The notes under the pieces were generated by a model. The model was given only the letters and a program-made list of their open reading frames with translations, did not search any database and was not told where the DNA came from. 11,488 bases of DNA. Origin: an uncultured Ruminococcus sp. GTDB lineage: Bacteria > Bacillota > Clostridia > Oscillospirales > CAG-272. The stretch is taken from contig CACYZS010000060.1 of NCBI GenBank assembly GCA_902778985.1, positions 1-11,488 on the forward strand. The letters run 5' to 3'. A program made the position numbers and the translations under genes. Positions 1-5,833 of the stretch are shown here, in pieces (position 1 is the stretch's first letter; each line of letters starts with the position of its first letter).

Positions 1-229
1 CGGCGTCTTTCACAACCTGGCGCAGATCGCCGTCGCGATTCCCTTGCTCGGGACGGCGCGCGTGACCGTTCTGCTCCCCTGGCTTCTGCTCTCGGGTACT
101 GTCGCGGGGCTTGCCGTCGGACTGCTCGGCGCGTTTCTGCTCCCGCGTCTTCCCCGCTCGCTCTTTTTGAAACCCGCGCGAAAAGAACCGGACGCAGAAC
201 CGGCGGAACCGCCGGAAAACGATCCGTAA
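1..229 (+). CDS. Gx transporter family protein (Hpre_diP_synt_I type), C-terminal part
   Basis: The gene enters from the left edge in frame 2 and ends at TAA 227-229, so only about 75 C-terminal residues are visible. They begin GVFHNLAQIAVAIPLL, then a second hydrophobic stretch (VTVLLPWLLLSGTVAGLAVG), and end in a charged, proline-rich tail (EPDAEPAEPPENDP). The G-x-x-HNL-Q pattern followed by LLP-LLLSG is what I recall from the Gx transporter / 'heptaprenyl diphosphate synthase component I' family (PF07456). These are small multi-pass membrane proteins of Firmicutes, often next to FMN-binding or polyprenyl synthase genes. The substrate is not certain. An internal TTG at 44 could be mistaken for a start, but homology clearly begins before it. 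The gene is followed at once by a strong terminator. The family call rests on a short segment. Confidence 0.6.
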   Translation, partial: GVFHNLAQIAVAIPLLGTARVTVLLPWLLLSGTVAGLAVGLLGAFLLPRLPRSLFLKPARKEPDAEPAEPPENDP

Positions 230-230
230 A

Positions 231-267
231 AAAAACGCCGCCTGCGACCGCAGGCGGCGTACTTTTT
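231..267. terminator. Bidirectional rho-independent terminator
   Basis: A perfect 11-bp stem (235-245 with 250-260, ACGCCGCCTGC / GCAGGCGGCGT) has a GACC loop. It is flanked by an A run on the left (228-235) and a T run on the right (263-268), so it can act on both strands. It lies between two convergent genes, the Gx transporter ending at 229 and the P-type ATPase ending at 273. Confidence 0.9.
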
Positions 268-272
268 TGTCT

Positions 273-2144
273 TTACAGTTTCTTGACGCGCAGGGCGCGC
301 ATGGCGTTCAGGATCGCGATGACGGCGACGCCGACGTCGGCGAAGACCGCGAGCCACATACTCGTATTGATTCCGACGGCGGAGAGTACCAGGATCGCGA
401 GTTTGACCGACAGGGCGAAGATGATGTTCTGCCGCGCGATCGAAACCGTCCGGCGGGCGATCCGGATCGCCTTGGGAAGCCGGTCGAGTTTATCCGACAT
501 GATAACCAGATCCGCCGCCTCGATCGCGGCGTCCGATCCGACCCCGCCCATAGCGACGCCGATATCGGCAAGGGCGATCACCGGGGCGTCGTTGATGCCG
601 TCCCCGACGTAGAGGACGCTGCCCTGCTTTTCGGCGATCAACTCCTCGACCGCCGCGTACTTCCCGTCGGGGAGCAGCGACGCGGAAACGAAGTCAAGCG
701 ACAGCGCGTCGCCGACCGGCTGCGCGTTTTCGGGCACGTCGCCCGTCAGCATCCCGATCCGTTTCACGCCGAGCCGACGCAGGCGTTCGACGGCGTCGCG
801 GCTCTCTTCCCGCAGGGCGTCGCCCACGGTGAAGCAACCAATCCAACTCCCGTCGCAAGCGACGAAAACCGAACCTGCGATCCCGTCGGGGACGAAAACC
901 CCCTCGTCGGAGAGCAGTTTGCGCGTACCCACGAGTACTTTTCGCCCTTCGACCTCGGCGACGATCCCTTTCCCCGCCCGTTCCTCAACGGAGTCGGGAG
1001 ACGGGGCATCTGGGGCGAGCGCACGGATCGCCGCGGCGATCGGATGGGTGGAATCGTGCTCCGCCGAAGCGGCAAGAGAAAGCAATTTGTCGCGCCCGAT
1101 CCCCTCTGCCGCGACCACGTCGCGCACCTCGAACTTCCCTTCGGTCAGGGTGCCGGTCTTATCGCAGCAGACGGTTTTCACGTGCGAGAGCGCGTTCATG
1201 CGGTTACCGCCCTTGAAGAGGATCCCCTCGGAGGCGGCGCCGCCGATCCCGCCGAAGAAACTTAAGGGGACCGAGATCACGAGCGCGCAGGGGCAGGATA
1301 CGACGAGGAAGGTCAGGGCGCGGTGAAGCCAGTCGGTCCATCCCGGCGCGTTACCCGTCGCCAGCAGGATCAGCGGCACCCCGACGCCGAGCAGGATCGC
1401 CGCCAACACGACCGCGGGCGTATAGACGCGCGAGAAGCGGGTGATGAAGTTCTCCTGCCTCGATTTCGCCTCGTTCGCCTCTTCGACGAGCGAGAGGACG
1501 CGCGACGCCGCCGACTCGTCGGCAACGCGATCGACCCGGGCGATCAGCCGTCCGTTCCGGCAGACCGTGCCGCTTGCGAGCGTGCTGCCCGGTCTGACTT
1601 CAACCGGGATCGATTCCCCGGTCAGGGCGGCGGCGTCGATCAGGGCCGTGCCGTCCAGCACGGTGCAGTCGACCGGCACGCGATCGCCCGGACGGATCAC
1701 GACGCGCTCGCCCGTTGCAAGGTCGTCGGCGTCGATCTCCTCTTCCCCGCCGTCCGTATACCGGATCGCCCGGTCGGGACGCAGATCCATCAGTCCCCGG
1801 ATCGACTTGCGCGAGCGGGCGACCGCCTGATGCTCGAAATACTCCCCCGCAAGGAAGAAGAGCATGACGGCGACACCCTCGGCGTAACTGCCGATGATGA
1901 ACGCGCCGACCGAGGCGAGCGTCATCAAAAACTTTTCGTCCAGCAGGTCGCGGCGCAGGATCCCCCGCAGCGCGTCAAGCCAGACCGTACAGCCCGATAC
2001 CGCGAGCGCGATGAGGTAGACGGCGAGCACGGCGGGCGACGGCGCGCCGAGACGCTCCGTGAGGAGCCCGGCGACAAGCAGCAGTCCGCCCGCGATCACC
2101 TGCCACACCTCGTGCGTCAGATAGGGCGAAAGACGCTTTTTCAT
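273..2144 (-). CDS. cadA: P1B-2-type Zn2+/Cd2+/Pb2+-exporting P-type ATPase
   Basis: This is a 623-residue heavy-metal ATPase that expels divalent soft metals across the cytoplasmic membrane at the cost of ATP. Hallmarks in order: actuator-domain TGES (175-178); the metal-site CPC in SCPCALVIS (CPC at 284-286); the phosphorylated DKTGTLT (D328); the ATP-domain HP pair (367-368); the hinge GDGINDAP (514-521); and, in the last helices, K581 and D603. K and D at these places are typical of the Zn/Cd/Pb class (ZntA, CadA) rather than the Cu class. The protein starts directly with a membrane segment and has no N-terminal metal-binding domain; that domain is encoded by the gene just upstream, ending 1 nt before this ATG. 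No good Shine-Dalgarno precedes the ATG, which suggests translational coupling. It is the last gene of the regulator-HMA-ATPase operon. Length and motifs suggest an intact enzyme. Whether Zn or Cd is the main substrate cannot be read from sequence. Confidence 0.93.
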   Translation of the reverse strand: MKKRLSPYLTHEVWQVIAGGLLLVAGLLTERLGAPSPAVLAVYLIALAVSGCTVWLDALRGILRRDLLDEKFLMTLASVGAFIIGSYAEGVAVMLFFLAGEYFEHQAVARSRKSIRGLMDLRPDRAIRYTDGGEEEIDADDLATGERVVIRPGDRVPVDCTVLDGTALIDAAALTGESIPVEVRPGSTLASGTVCRNGRLIARVDRVADESAASRVLSLVEEANEAKSRQENFITRFSRVYTPAVVLAAILLGVGVPLILLATGNAPGWTDWLHRALTFLVVSCPCALVISVPLSFFGGIGGAASEGILFKGGNRMNALSHVKTVCCDKTGTLTEGKFEVRDVVAAEGIGRDKLLSLAASAEHDSTHPIAAAIRALAPDAPSPDSVEERAGKGIVAEVEGRKVLVGTRKLLSDEGVFVPDGIAGSVFVACDGSWIGCFTVGDALREESRDAVERLRRLGVKRIGMLTGDVPENAQPVGDALSLDFVSASLLPDGKYAAVEELIAEKQGSVLYVGDGINDAPVIALADIGVAMGGVGSDAAIEAADLVIMSDKLDRLPKAIRIARRTVSIARQNIIFALSVKLAILVLSAVGINTSMWLAVFADVGVAVIAILNAMRALRVKKL

Positions 2145-2145
2145 T

Positions 2146-2364
2146 TTACAGTTCGTCGATCTTCACCTTGGCGGAGAACGCCTGCGCGGTCTTACGGACG
2201 GCGGCAAGCAGTTGATCCGACGGAAGGTCGCTCTCGACGGTCAGTTTCTCGGAGAGGAAGTTGATCTTCGCCGACGTGATGCCCTCGGTCTTGCCGAGCA
2301 TCCCCTCAAGTTTGGCGGCGCAGTTCGGGCAGTCCAGCCCGGTCACGGAGTACTTGGTCTTCAT
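2146..2364 (-). CDS. Small heavy-metal-associated (HMA) domain protein
   Basis: A 72-residue stand-alone HMA domain (PF00403) with the metal-binding loop GLDCPNCA (Cys12 and Cys15), predicted ferredoxin-like beta-alpha-beta-beta-alpha-beta fold and a charged C-terminus. It probably binds the metal and hands it to, or regulates, the ATPase encoded immediately downstream. In many related ATPases this domain is fused to the N-terminus. Here its TAA stop and the ATPase ATG are separated by a single A and lie in different frames, so the two are separate polypeptides. Start ATG 2364-2362 is preceded by AGAGGA (2377-2372) at suitable spacing. The split arrangement also occurs in other Clostridia, so I read it as natural rather than as a recent frameshift. 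Confidence 0.85.
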   Translation of the reverse strand: MKTKYSVTGLDCPNCAAKLEGMLGKTEGITSAKINFLSEKLTVESDLPSDQLLAAVRKTAQAFSAKVKIDEL

Positions 2365-2399
2365 GGTTGTATCCTCTTTTCTTTAATGATCGTTTTGAA

Positions 2400-2452
2400 A
2401 CTCCACCTCATCCGGCGTTTCACGCCACCTTCCCCTCAAGGGGAAGGCTTGG
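2400..2452. repeat. REP-like two-hairpin intergenic element
   Basis: Two hairpins lie in tandem in the 98-nt gap between the regulator and the HMA gene. The first is GGCGT-TTC-ACGCC (2414-2426). The second is CCTTCCCC-TCAA-GGGGAAGG (2428-2447), a perfect 8-bp stem. They are preceded by CACCTCATCC. This phrase-like arrangement resembles, from memory, a dispersed non-coding repeat common in gut Clostridia genomes; I could not search for it. There is no T run, so it does not look like a terminator, and it lies inside the operon transcript. Only one copy is seen in this window. Confidence 0.55.
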
Positions 2453-2462
2453 AACGGTCGAT

Positions 2463-2843
2463 TCAGTCTTCCTCGGACAGATGCTGGACCGCGATCTCGA
2501 TGATGTCGCGGACGTGATCGTCCGCCAGGCGGTAAAAGATATTCTTCCCGCTCCGGCGGGACGCGACGAGGTGGTTGGCGCGCAGGAAACGCAGTTGGTG
2601 GGACACGGCGGATTTGGTCATACCGAGCGCCGCCGAAAGATCGCAGACGCAGAGTTCCCTTCTGTCGAGGGCGAACAGGATCCGCATCCGCGAACTGTCG
2701 CCGAAGACCTTGAAGAAGTCGGAGAGGTCCGCCGTCACGTTCTCGTCGGGCATGGCTTCCCGCACCGCGCGCACCGTTTCGGGGTGATCGTGTTCGCACG
2801 CGCACTGCATCTCGAGTTCCTTTTTCTTCTCGTTTTCTTTCAT
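2463..2843 (-). CDS. ArsR/SmtB-family metal-sensing repressor, CadC-like
   Basis: A 126-residue winged-helix repressor (HTH_5 type). It has an N-terminal metal arm CACEHDH (Cys14, Cys16, His18, His20), the helix alpha-3 box ELCVCDL (Cys65, Cys67) and the recognition helix region TKSAVSHQLRFLR. The alpha-5 segment matches the D-x-H-x10-H-x2-E metal site of SmtB (Asp108, His110, His121, Glu124). It therefore carries ligands for both a thiol-rich alpha-3N site (Cd/Pb, as in CadC) and an alpha-5 site (Zn). Metal binding should release it from the operator at 2861-2878, derepressing its own gene, the HMA protein and the ATPase. Start ATG 2843-2841 is preceded by GGAGA about 8 nt upstream. It is the first gene of the operon and looks complete. 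Confidence 0.92.
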   Translation of the reverse strand: MKENEKKKELEMQCACEHDHPETVRAVREAMPDENVTADLSDFFKVFGDSSRMRILFALDRRELCVCDLSAALGMTKSAVSHQLRFLRANHLVASRRSGKNIFYRLADDHVRDIIEIAVQHLSEED

Positions 2844-2860
2844 TTCTTTTTCTCCAAACG

Positions 2861-2878
2861 GTTGAACACTTGTTCAAC
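2861..2878. promoter_or_regulatory. Operator for the ArsR/CadC-like repressor
   Basis: A perfect 18-bp palindrome, GTTGAACA-CT-TGTTCAAC, lies just downstream of the -10 box and covers the expected transcription start, between promoter and ribosome binding site. The TGAACA...TGTTCA core matches the inverted repeats known for ArsR/SmtB regulators. Bound repressor would block initiation, which gives simple autoregulation. Confidence 0.85.
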
Positions 2879-2885
2879 TGTTTAT

Positions 2886-2914
2886 AGTATACGCCGCCCC
2901 GCGCGATTTGTCAA
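2886..2914 (-). promoter_or_regulatory. Sigma-A promoter of the metal-resistance operon
   Basis: The minus strand carries TTGACA (2914-2909), a 17-bp spacer and TATACT (2891-2886): a full-consensus -35 and a one-mismatch -10. Transcription would start near 2879, at the edge of the palindrome that begins at 2878. Confidence 0.88.
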
Positions 2915-3021
2915 TACCTTTTCGAAAAAAAGTGCGGGAGACGTTCGTCGGTCTTCCGGGCAGCGGCGGCGTGCCTGAATACCGATACGCTTTTTATCCG
3001 TTCCATCTATCAAAATCCACT

Positions 3022-3055
3022 CCGATTTGACAAATCGGCGCAAATCGTGTATACT
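3022..3055 (+). promoter_or_regulatory. Promoter of the lipoprotein gene, with a palindrome over the -35 box
   Basis: TTGACA (3027-3032), a 17-bp spacer and TATACT (3050-3055) form a near-perfect sigma-A promoter. The -35 box is embedded in a 17-bp perfect palindrome, CCGATTTG-A-CAAATCGG (3022-3038), followed by a further direct half site CAAATCG (3041-3047). This could be the operator of an unidentified repressor. The region 2915-3021 between the divergent promoters shows nothing else recognisable. Confidence 0.75.
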
Positions 3056-3123
3056 GATTGTGAGCGGATCATCTCTCGGCGCGAAAAAACCGCGCGCTCG
3101 CAAACGAAAACGGAGGTGACTGT

Positions 3124-3666
3124 ATGAAGAAATTTGCCCTTTTCCTTTTGGTATGCGCGCTTCTTTTCTCGTTCGTTTCCTGCGTCAGATACCACGCGGA
3201 AGCAGAGGACGTCGCAGTCTTCTATTATGAAGATCGCAGCAAAAACACGTACGTCGGGCAAGGTCTTACCGAGCAAAGCGTTTTTCAGGAAACGTTTTTA
3301 TCCGAAACGATGGTTTCCGGCCCGTGGAACGCATACGCCGAAATCGACGATCCCGGCGCGCTTCCCCCGTCCCGAACGATCTTGATCGACGATCAGGCGG
3401 AGTTCGACGCGGCTTTCGTCAAGTGCCCGTTTGATATCGATCTTGAAACCGAGATGATCGTCGTTTACACGTTGACTTTCAAAAATCGAAGGGAAACCAA
3501 GATCAAAAACGTCTCTTTCTCCGACGGCGTTCTCTCGCTCGAACTTACCAACAAGCGGGCAAAATGGGGCGCCCCAGATACCTGTATGCCCTATCAGCGG
3601 TACGTCGTCGTCAAACTCGACAAACTCGACGTCGACGAGGTCAAGGTCGACTACAAGATCCGATAA
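3124..3666 (+). CDS. Predicted secreted lipoprotein of unknown function
   Basis: A 180-residue protein with a short positive N-terminus (MKKF), a hydrophobic core and a lipobox-like FVSC, so Cys20 is the likely lipidated residue and the protein would sit on the outer face of the membrane. The mature part is mostly alternating hydrophobic/charged beta-type sequence. It has a likely conserved C-terminal part around MPYQRYVVVKLDKLDVDEV, and two further cysteines (101 and 154) that might pair. I do not recognise a named domain. Start ATG 3124 has a very good ribosome binding site (GGAGGTGA, 4 nt before it). The gene is monocistronic, with its own strong promoter and terminator. Position -3 of the lipobox is Phe rather than Leu, so lipidation is likely but not certain. 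Confidence 0.75.
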   Translation: MKKFALFLLVCALLFSFVSCVRYHAEAEDVAVFYYEDRSKNTYVGQGLTEQSVFQETFLSETMVSGPWNAYAEIDDPGALPPSRTILIDDQAEFDAAFVKCPFDIDLETEMIVVYTLTFKNRRETKIKNVSFSDGVLSLELTNKRAKWGAPDTCMPYQRYVVVKLDKLDVDEVKVDYKIR

Positions 3667-3674
3667 ACCGAAAG

Positions 3675-3701
3675 AACGCATCCCTTCGGGGGTGCGTTTT
3701 T
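3675..3701 (+). terminator. Rho-independent terminator of the lipoprotein gene
   Basis: A 10-bp stem (3675-3684 with 3689-3698, one G-T pair) has a TTCG tetraloop and is followed by a run of five T. It ends only 2 nt before the -35 box of the next promoter, insulating the two plus-strand genes. Confidence 0.9.
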
Positions 3702-3703
3702 AA

Positions 3704-3732
3704 TTGACTTTTGCGCGCGCGTGTGATACAAT
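3704..3732 (+). promoter_or_regulatory. Sigma-A promoter of pepT
   Basis: TTGACT (3704-3709), 17-bp spacer, TACAAT (3727-3732), each one mismatch from consensus. A small hairpin CCGGG-TTT-CCCGG (3748-3760) lies in the short leader, just before the ribosome binding site AGAGGA (3768-3773). Confidence 0.82.
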
Positions 3733-3779
3733 CAAAATGAAAACCGTCCGGGTTTCCCGGAAAGAAAGAGGACTTTCTT

Positions 3780-5003
3780 ATGCGCGCATACGAGCGACTT
3801 CTGAATTACGTGAAGATCCACACGACCAGTATCGACGACGCCGAAACGGTTCCGTCCGCCGAACGCGAGTTCGACCTCGCGCGTCCCCTGTGCGACGAAC
3901 TCAAAGCGCTGGGGCTGAAAGCCGAGATCGACGAGCACTGCTACGTCATGGGCTGGCTCGACGCCACGCCGGGATACGAAGACGCCCCCTGCGTCGGCTT
4001 TATCGCGCACGTCGACACCGCCCCCGACTTTTCGGGCGAAGGGGTGAAGCCGCGCGTGATCGAAAACTTTGACGGGCGCGACCTTCCCCTCGGGGAGAGC
4101 GGACGGACGCTCTCCGCGTCCGAGTTCCCGCATCTGCCGAACTTGAAGGGCAGGACGCTGATCGTGACCGACGGCACGACCCTGCTCGGCGCCGACGATA
4201 AGGCGGGGATCGCCGAGGCGATGACCCTGCTGGAAGAGTTGGTCAAAGGCGACACGCCGCACGGCAGGGTCGCCGTCTGCTTTACCCCCGACGAAGAGGT
4301 CGGGTGCGGAACGCTGTGCTTCGATATTCCCCGGTTAGGCGCCGACTTCGCCTACACCATCGACGGCGGATTTGAGGGAGAAGTGGTTTGGGAGAACTTC
4401 AACGCCGCCGGCGCGACGGTCTCGGTCGCGGGCTTCAACGTCCACCCGGGTGAAGCGACCGGGATCATGAAGAACGCCGCGCTGATCGCCTCCGAGTTCG
4501 CCGCCGCCATGCCGAAAAACGAGACGCCCGCCACCACCGCGGGACGCGTGGGCTTCTACCACCTGACCGACCTTTCGGGGAACGTCGAGGCGGCGACGCT
4601 GCGCTACATTCTCCGCGACCACGACGCGAAGAAACTCGAAGACAAGAAAGCGGCGATCCGCTCGCTCGCGGACAAGTTCAATCAAGAATACGGCGCGGGG
4701 ACCGTCACGGTCGAGATCCGCGACCAGTACCGCAATATGCGGGAGAAGATCGAAGAGACGCCCTACGTGGTTGACCTCGCGATCGAGGCGACCAAGGAAT
4801 GCGGGATCGCCCCGATCTCGGAACCCATTCGCGGCGGCACCGACGGAGCGACGCTCACCTGGCGCGGGCTTCCCTGCCCGAACCTCGGCACCGGCGGCTA
4901 CGGCTTCCACGGTCCCTACGAACACGTCACCGTCGAGGGAATGGACGCCGTCGTGAAGATCCTGCACGCGATCGTCAGAAGAGCGTCGGAGATGAAAAAG
5001 TAA
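3780..5003 (+). CDS. pepT: Peptidase T (tripeptide aminopeptidase)
   Basis: A 407-residue member of the M20B metallopeptidases, close to the 408 residues of E. coli PepT. It removes N-terminal residues from tripeptides in the cytoplasm, late in peptide use. Two-zinc site and catalytic residues are present: HVDTAPD (His77, Asp79), GADDKAG (bridging Asp139), DEEVG (Glu172/Glu173), TIDGG (Asp195) and GFHG near the C-terminus (His377). These correspond, with a shift of one or two, to E. coli His78, Asp80, Asp140, Glu173/174, Asp196 and His379. The GGTDGA and LPCPNL-TGGY signatures of the family are also present. Start ATG 3780 follows AGAGGA at 7 nt. Single-gene unit with its own promoter and terminator. 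No damage seen. Confidence 0.96.
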   Translation: MRAYERLLNYVKIHTTSIDDAETVPSAEREFDLARPLCDELKALGLKAEIDEHCYVMGWLDATPGYEDAPCVGFIAHVDTAPDFSGEGVKPRVIENFDGRDLPLGESGRTLSASEFPHLPNLKGRTLIVTDGTTLLGADDKAGIAEAMTLLEELVKGDTPHGRVAVCFTPDEEVGCGTLCFDIPRLGADFAYTIDGGFEGEVVWENFNAAGATVSVAGFNVHPGEATGIMKNAALIASEFAAAMPKNETPATTAGRVGFYHLTDLSGNVEAATLRYILRDHDAKKLEDKKAAIRSLADKFNQEYGAGTVTVEIRDQYRNMREKIEETPYVVDLAIEATKECGIAPISEPIRGGTDGATLTWRGLPCPNLGTGGYGFHGPYEHVTVEGMDAVVKILHAIVRRASEMKK

Positions 5004-5036
5004 GGCGCTGTGCGCCATGGATTGCCGCAAGCGGCA
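5004..5036. repeat. Two small hairpins after pepT
   Basis: Directly after the pepT stop lie GGCGC-TGT-GCGCC (5004-5016) and TGCCGC-AA-GCGGCA (5023-5036). They have no T run of their own and precede the terminator. They may be an mRNA 3'-end structure or a remnant of a short dispersed repeat; I cannot tell which. Confidence 0.4.
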
Positions 5037-5042
5037 TAAAGA

Positions 5043-5079
5043 ACGGCCGCCCCGTCGTTTGACGGAGCGGTCGTTTTTT
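5043..5079. terminator. Terminator between convergent pepT and the CmpB-type gene
   Basis: The outer 8-bp stem (5043-5050 with 5067-5074), one C/A mismatch and the inner 5-bp stem (5052-5056 with 5061-5065, loop GTTT) are followed by T 5074-5079 on the plus strand. The minus-strand gene's TAA lies inside this T run. On the minus strand only a weaker T-rich tail follows the stem, so termination there may be partial. Confidence 0.8.
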
Positions 5080-5818
5080 ATTTCTCTTTTCGCCACCATT
5101 TTTTCGGTTGGCGGAGCAGTTCGACGTGGTGGCGGATCACGTCGCGGAGCGTGCCGCCCGCGCGGAAGACCGCGACCAGCGTTCCGTAGAAGCGGCTGTT
5201 CTCCGCGCGCTCGAGCGCCTCGCGTTTGAGGTCGATCTTGAACTGTTCGTAGCGAACGACGAACTGATCGGCGGCGGTGCGGATGCGGATGCCGAGCCGG
5301 ATCGAATAGAAGGTGTCGACCAGGATCATTCCGATCACAAGACCTACCGTGTAGGAGTAGATCGGGTTCTCGCCGAGCCACTCGATCACGGCGACCAACC
5401 GCCCGTTCAGGAAAAAGTAGTACCCCGAACCGAGCAGAAACCAGATGACCGAGAAGAGCGGGCAGATCACGCCCATCACGTTGCCGAAGCGGTCGGAATA
5501 GTCCCAGAGTTTGATGTGCAGTCCCCGGATGAAGATCACACCGGTCACAAACTCGATCAAAGTCAGCATCACGCCGATCATCAAAACCCGCACCAGATGC
5601 TCCCAAACGCCCGACAGACCGAAGGACAGCAGGTCGATATTCGAGAGCCCGTACAGAAGCATCACGCCGAAGCCGTAGAGCGGGATATAGGGACCGACGA
5701 GAAAACCGGGGTTGATCCACTTTTTCGCCGAAAAGAAGCGGCGGTAGAAGACCTCGAGAACGTACCCGGCAAGCGAGCCGAGAACGAACAGGGTCGAGAT
5801 AACGACGAGCCGGTTCAT
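5078..5818 (-). CDS. Putative ABC-transporter-permease-like membrane protein (CmpB family)
   Basis: A 246-residue membrane protein with about five hydrophobic segments (near residues 1-22, 40-60, 75-98, 115-138 and 150-172) and a basic, coiled-coil-like C-terminal tail from about residue 180. The sequence WINPGFLVGPYIPLYGFG and the later LWDYSD...N--G-ICP-FS are signatures of the family annotated as 'putative ABC transporter permease' (ABC_trans_CmpB, PF06541), which is common in Clostridia. Its true role is unknown and no ATPase partner is encoded nearby. Start ATG 5818 has a strong AAAGGAG about 4 nt upstream, inside the 15-nt gap after galT. It is therefore the last gene of that transcription unit; whether it has a functional link to galactose metabolism is unclear. 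Confidence 0.8.
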   Translation of the reverse strand: MNRLVVISTLFVLGSLAGYVLEVFYRRFFSAKKWINPGFLVGPYIPLYGFGVMLLYGLSNIDLLSFGLSGVWEHLVRVLMIGVMLTLIEFVTGVIFIRGLHIKLWDYSDRFGNVMGVICPLFSVIWFLLGSGYYFFLNGRLVAVIEWLGENPIYSYTVGLVIGMILVDTFYSIRLGIRIRTAADQFVVRYEQFKIDLKREALERAENSRFYGTLVAVFRAGGTLRDVIRHHVELLRQPKKWWRKEK

Positions 5819-5833
5819 ATCGCTCCTTTCCCG

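Noticed and set aside
267..2264. Long plus-strand frames opposite the P-type ATPase
   Set aside because: The ATPase motifs on the minus strand are unambiguous; the opposite frames are charged, repetitive shadows without ribosome binding sites.
3057..3069. ATTGTGAGCGGAT just after the lipoprotein -10 box, identical to half of the E. coli lac operator
   Set aside because: The second, symmetric half is absent and no LacI-family gene is nearby; a chance match is more likely.
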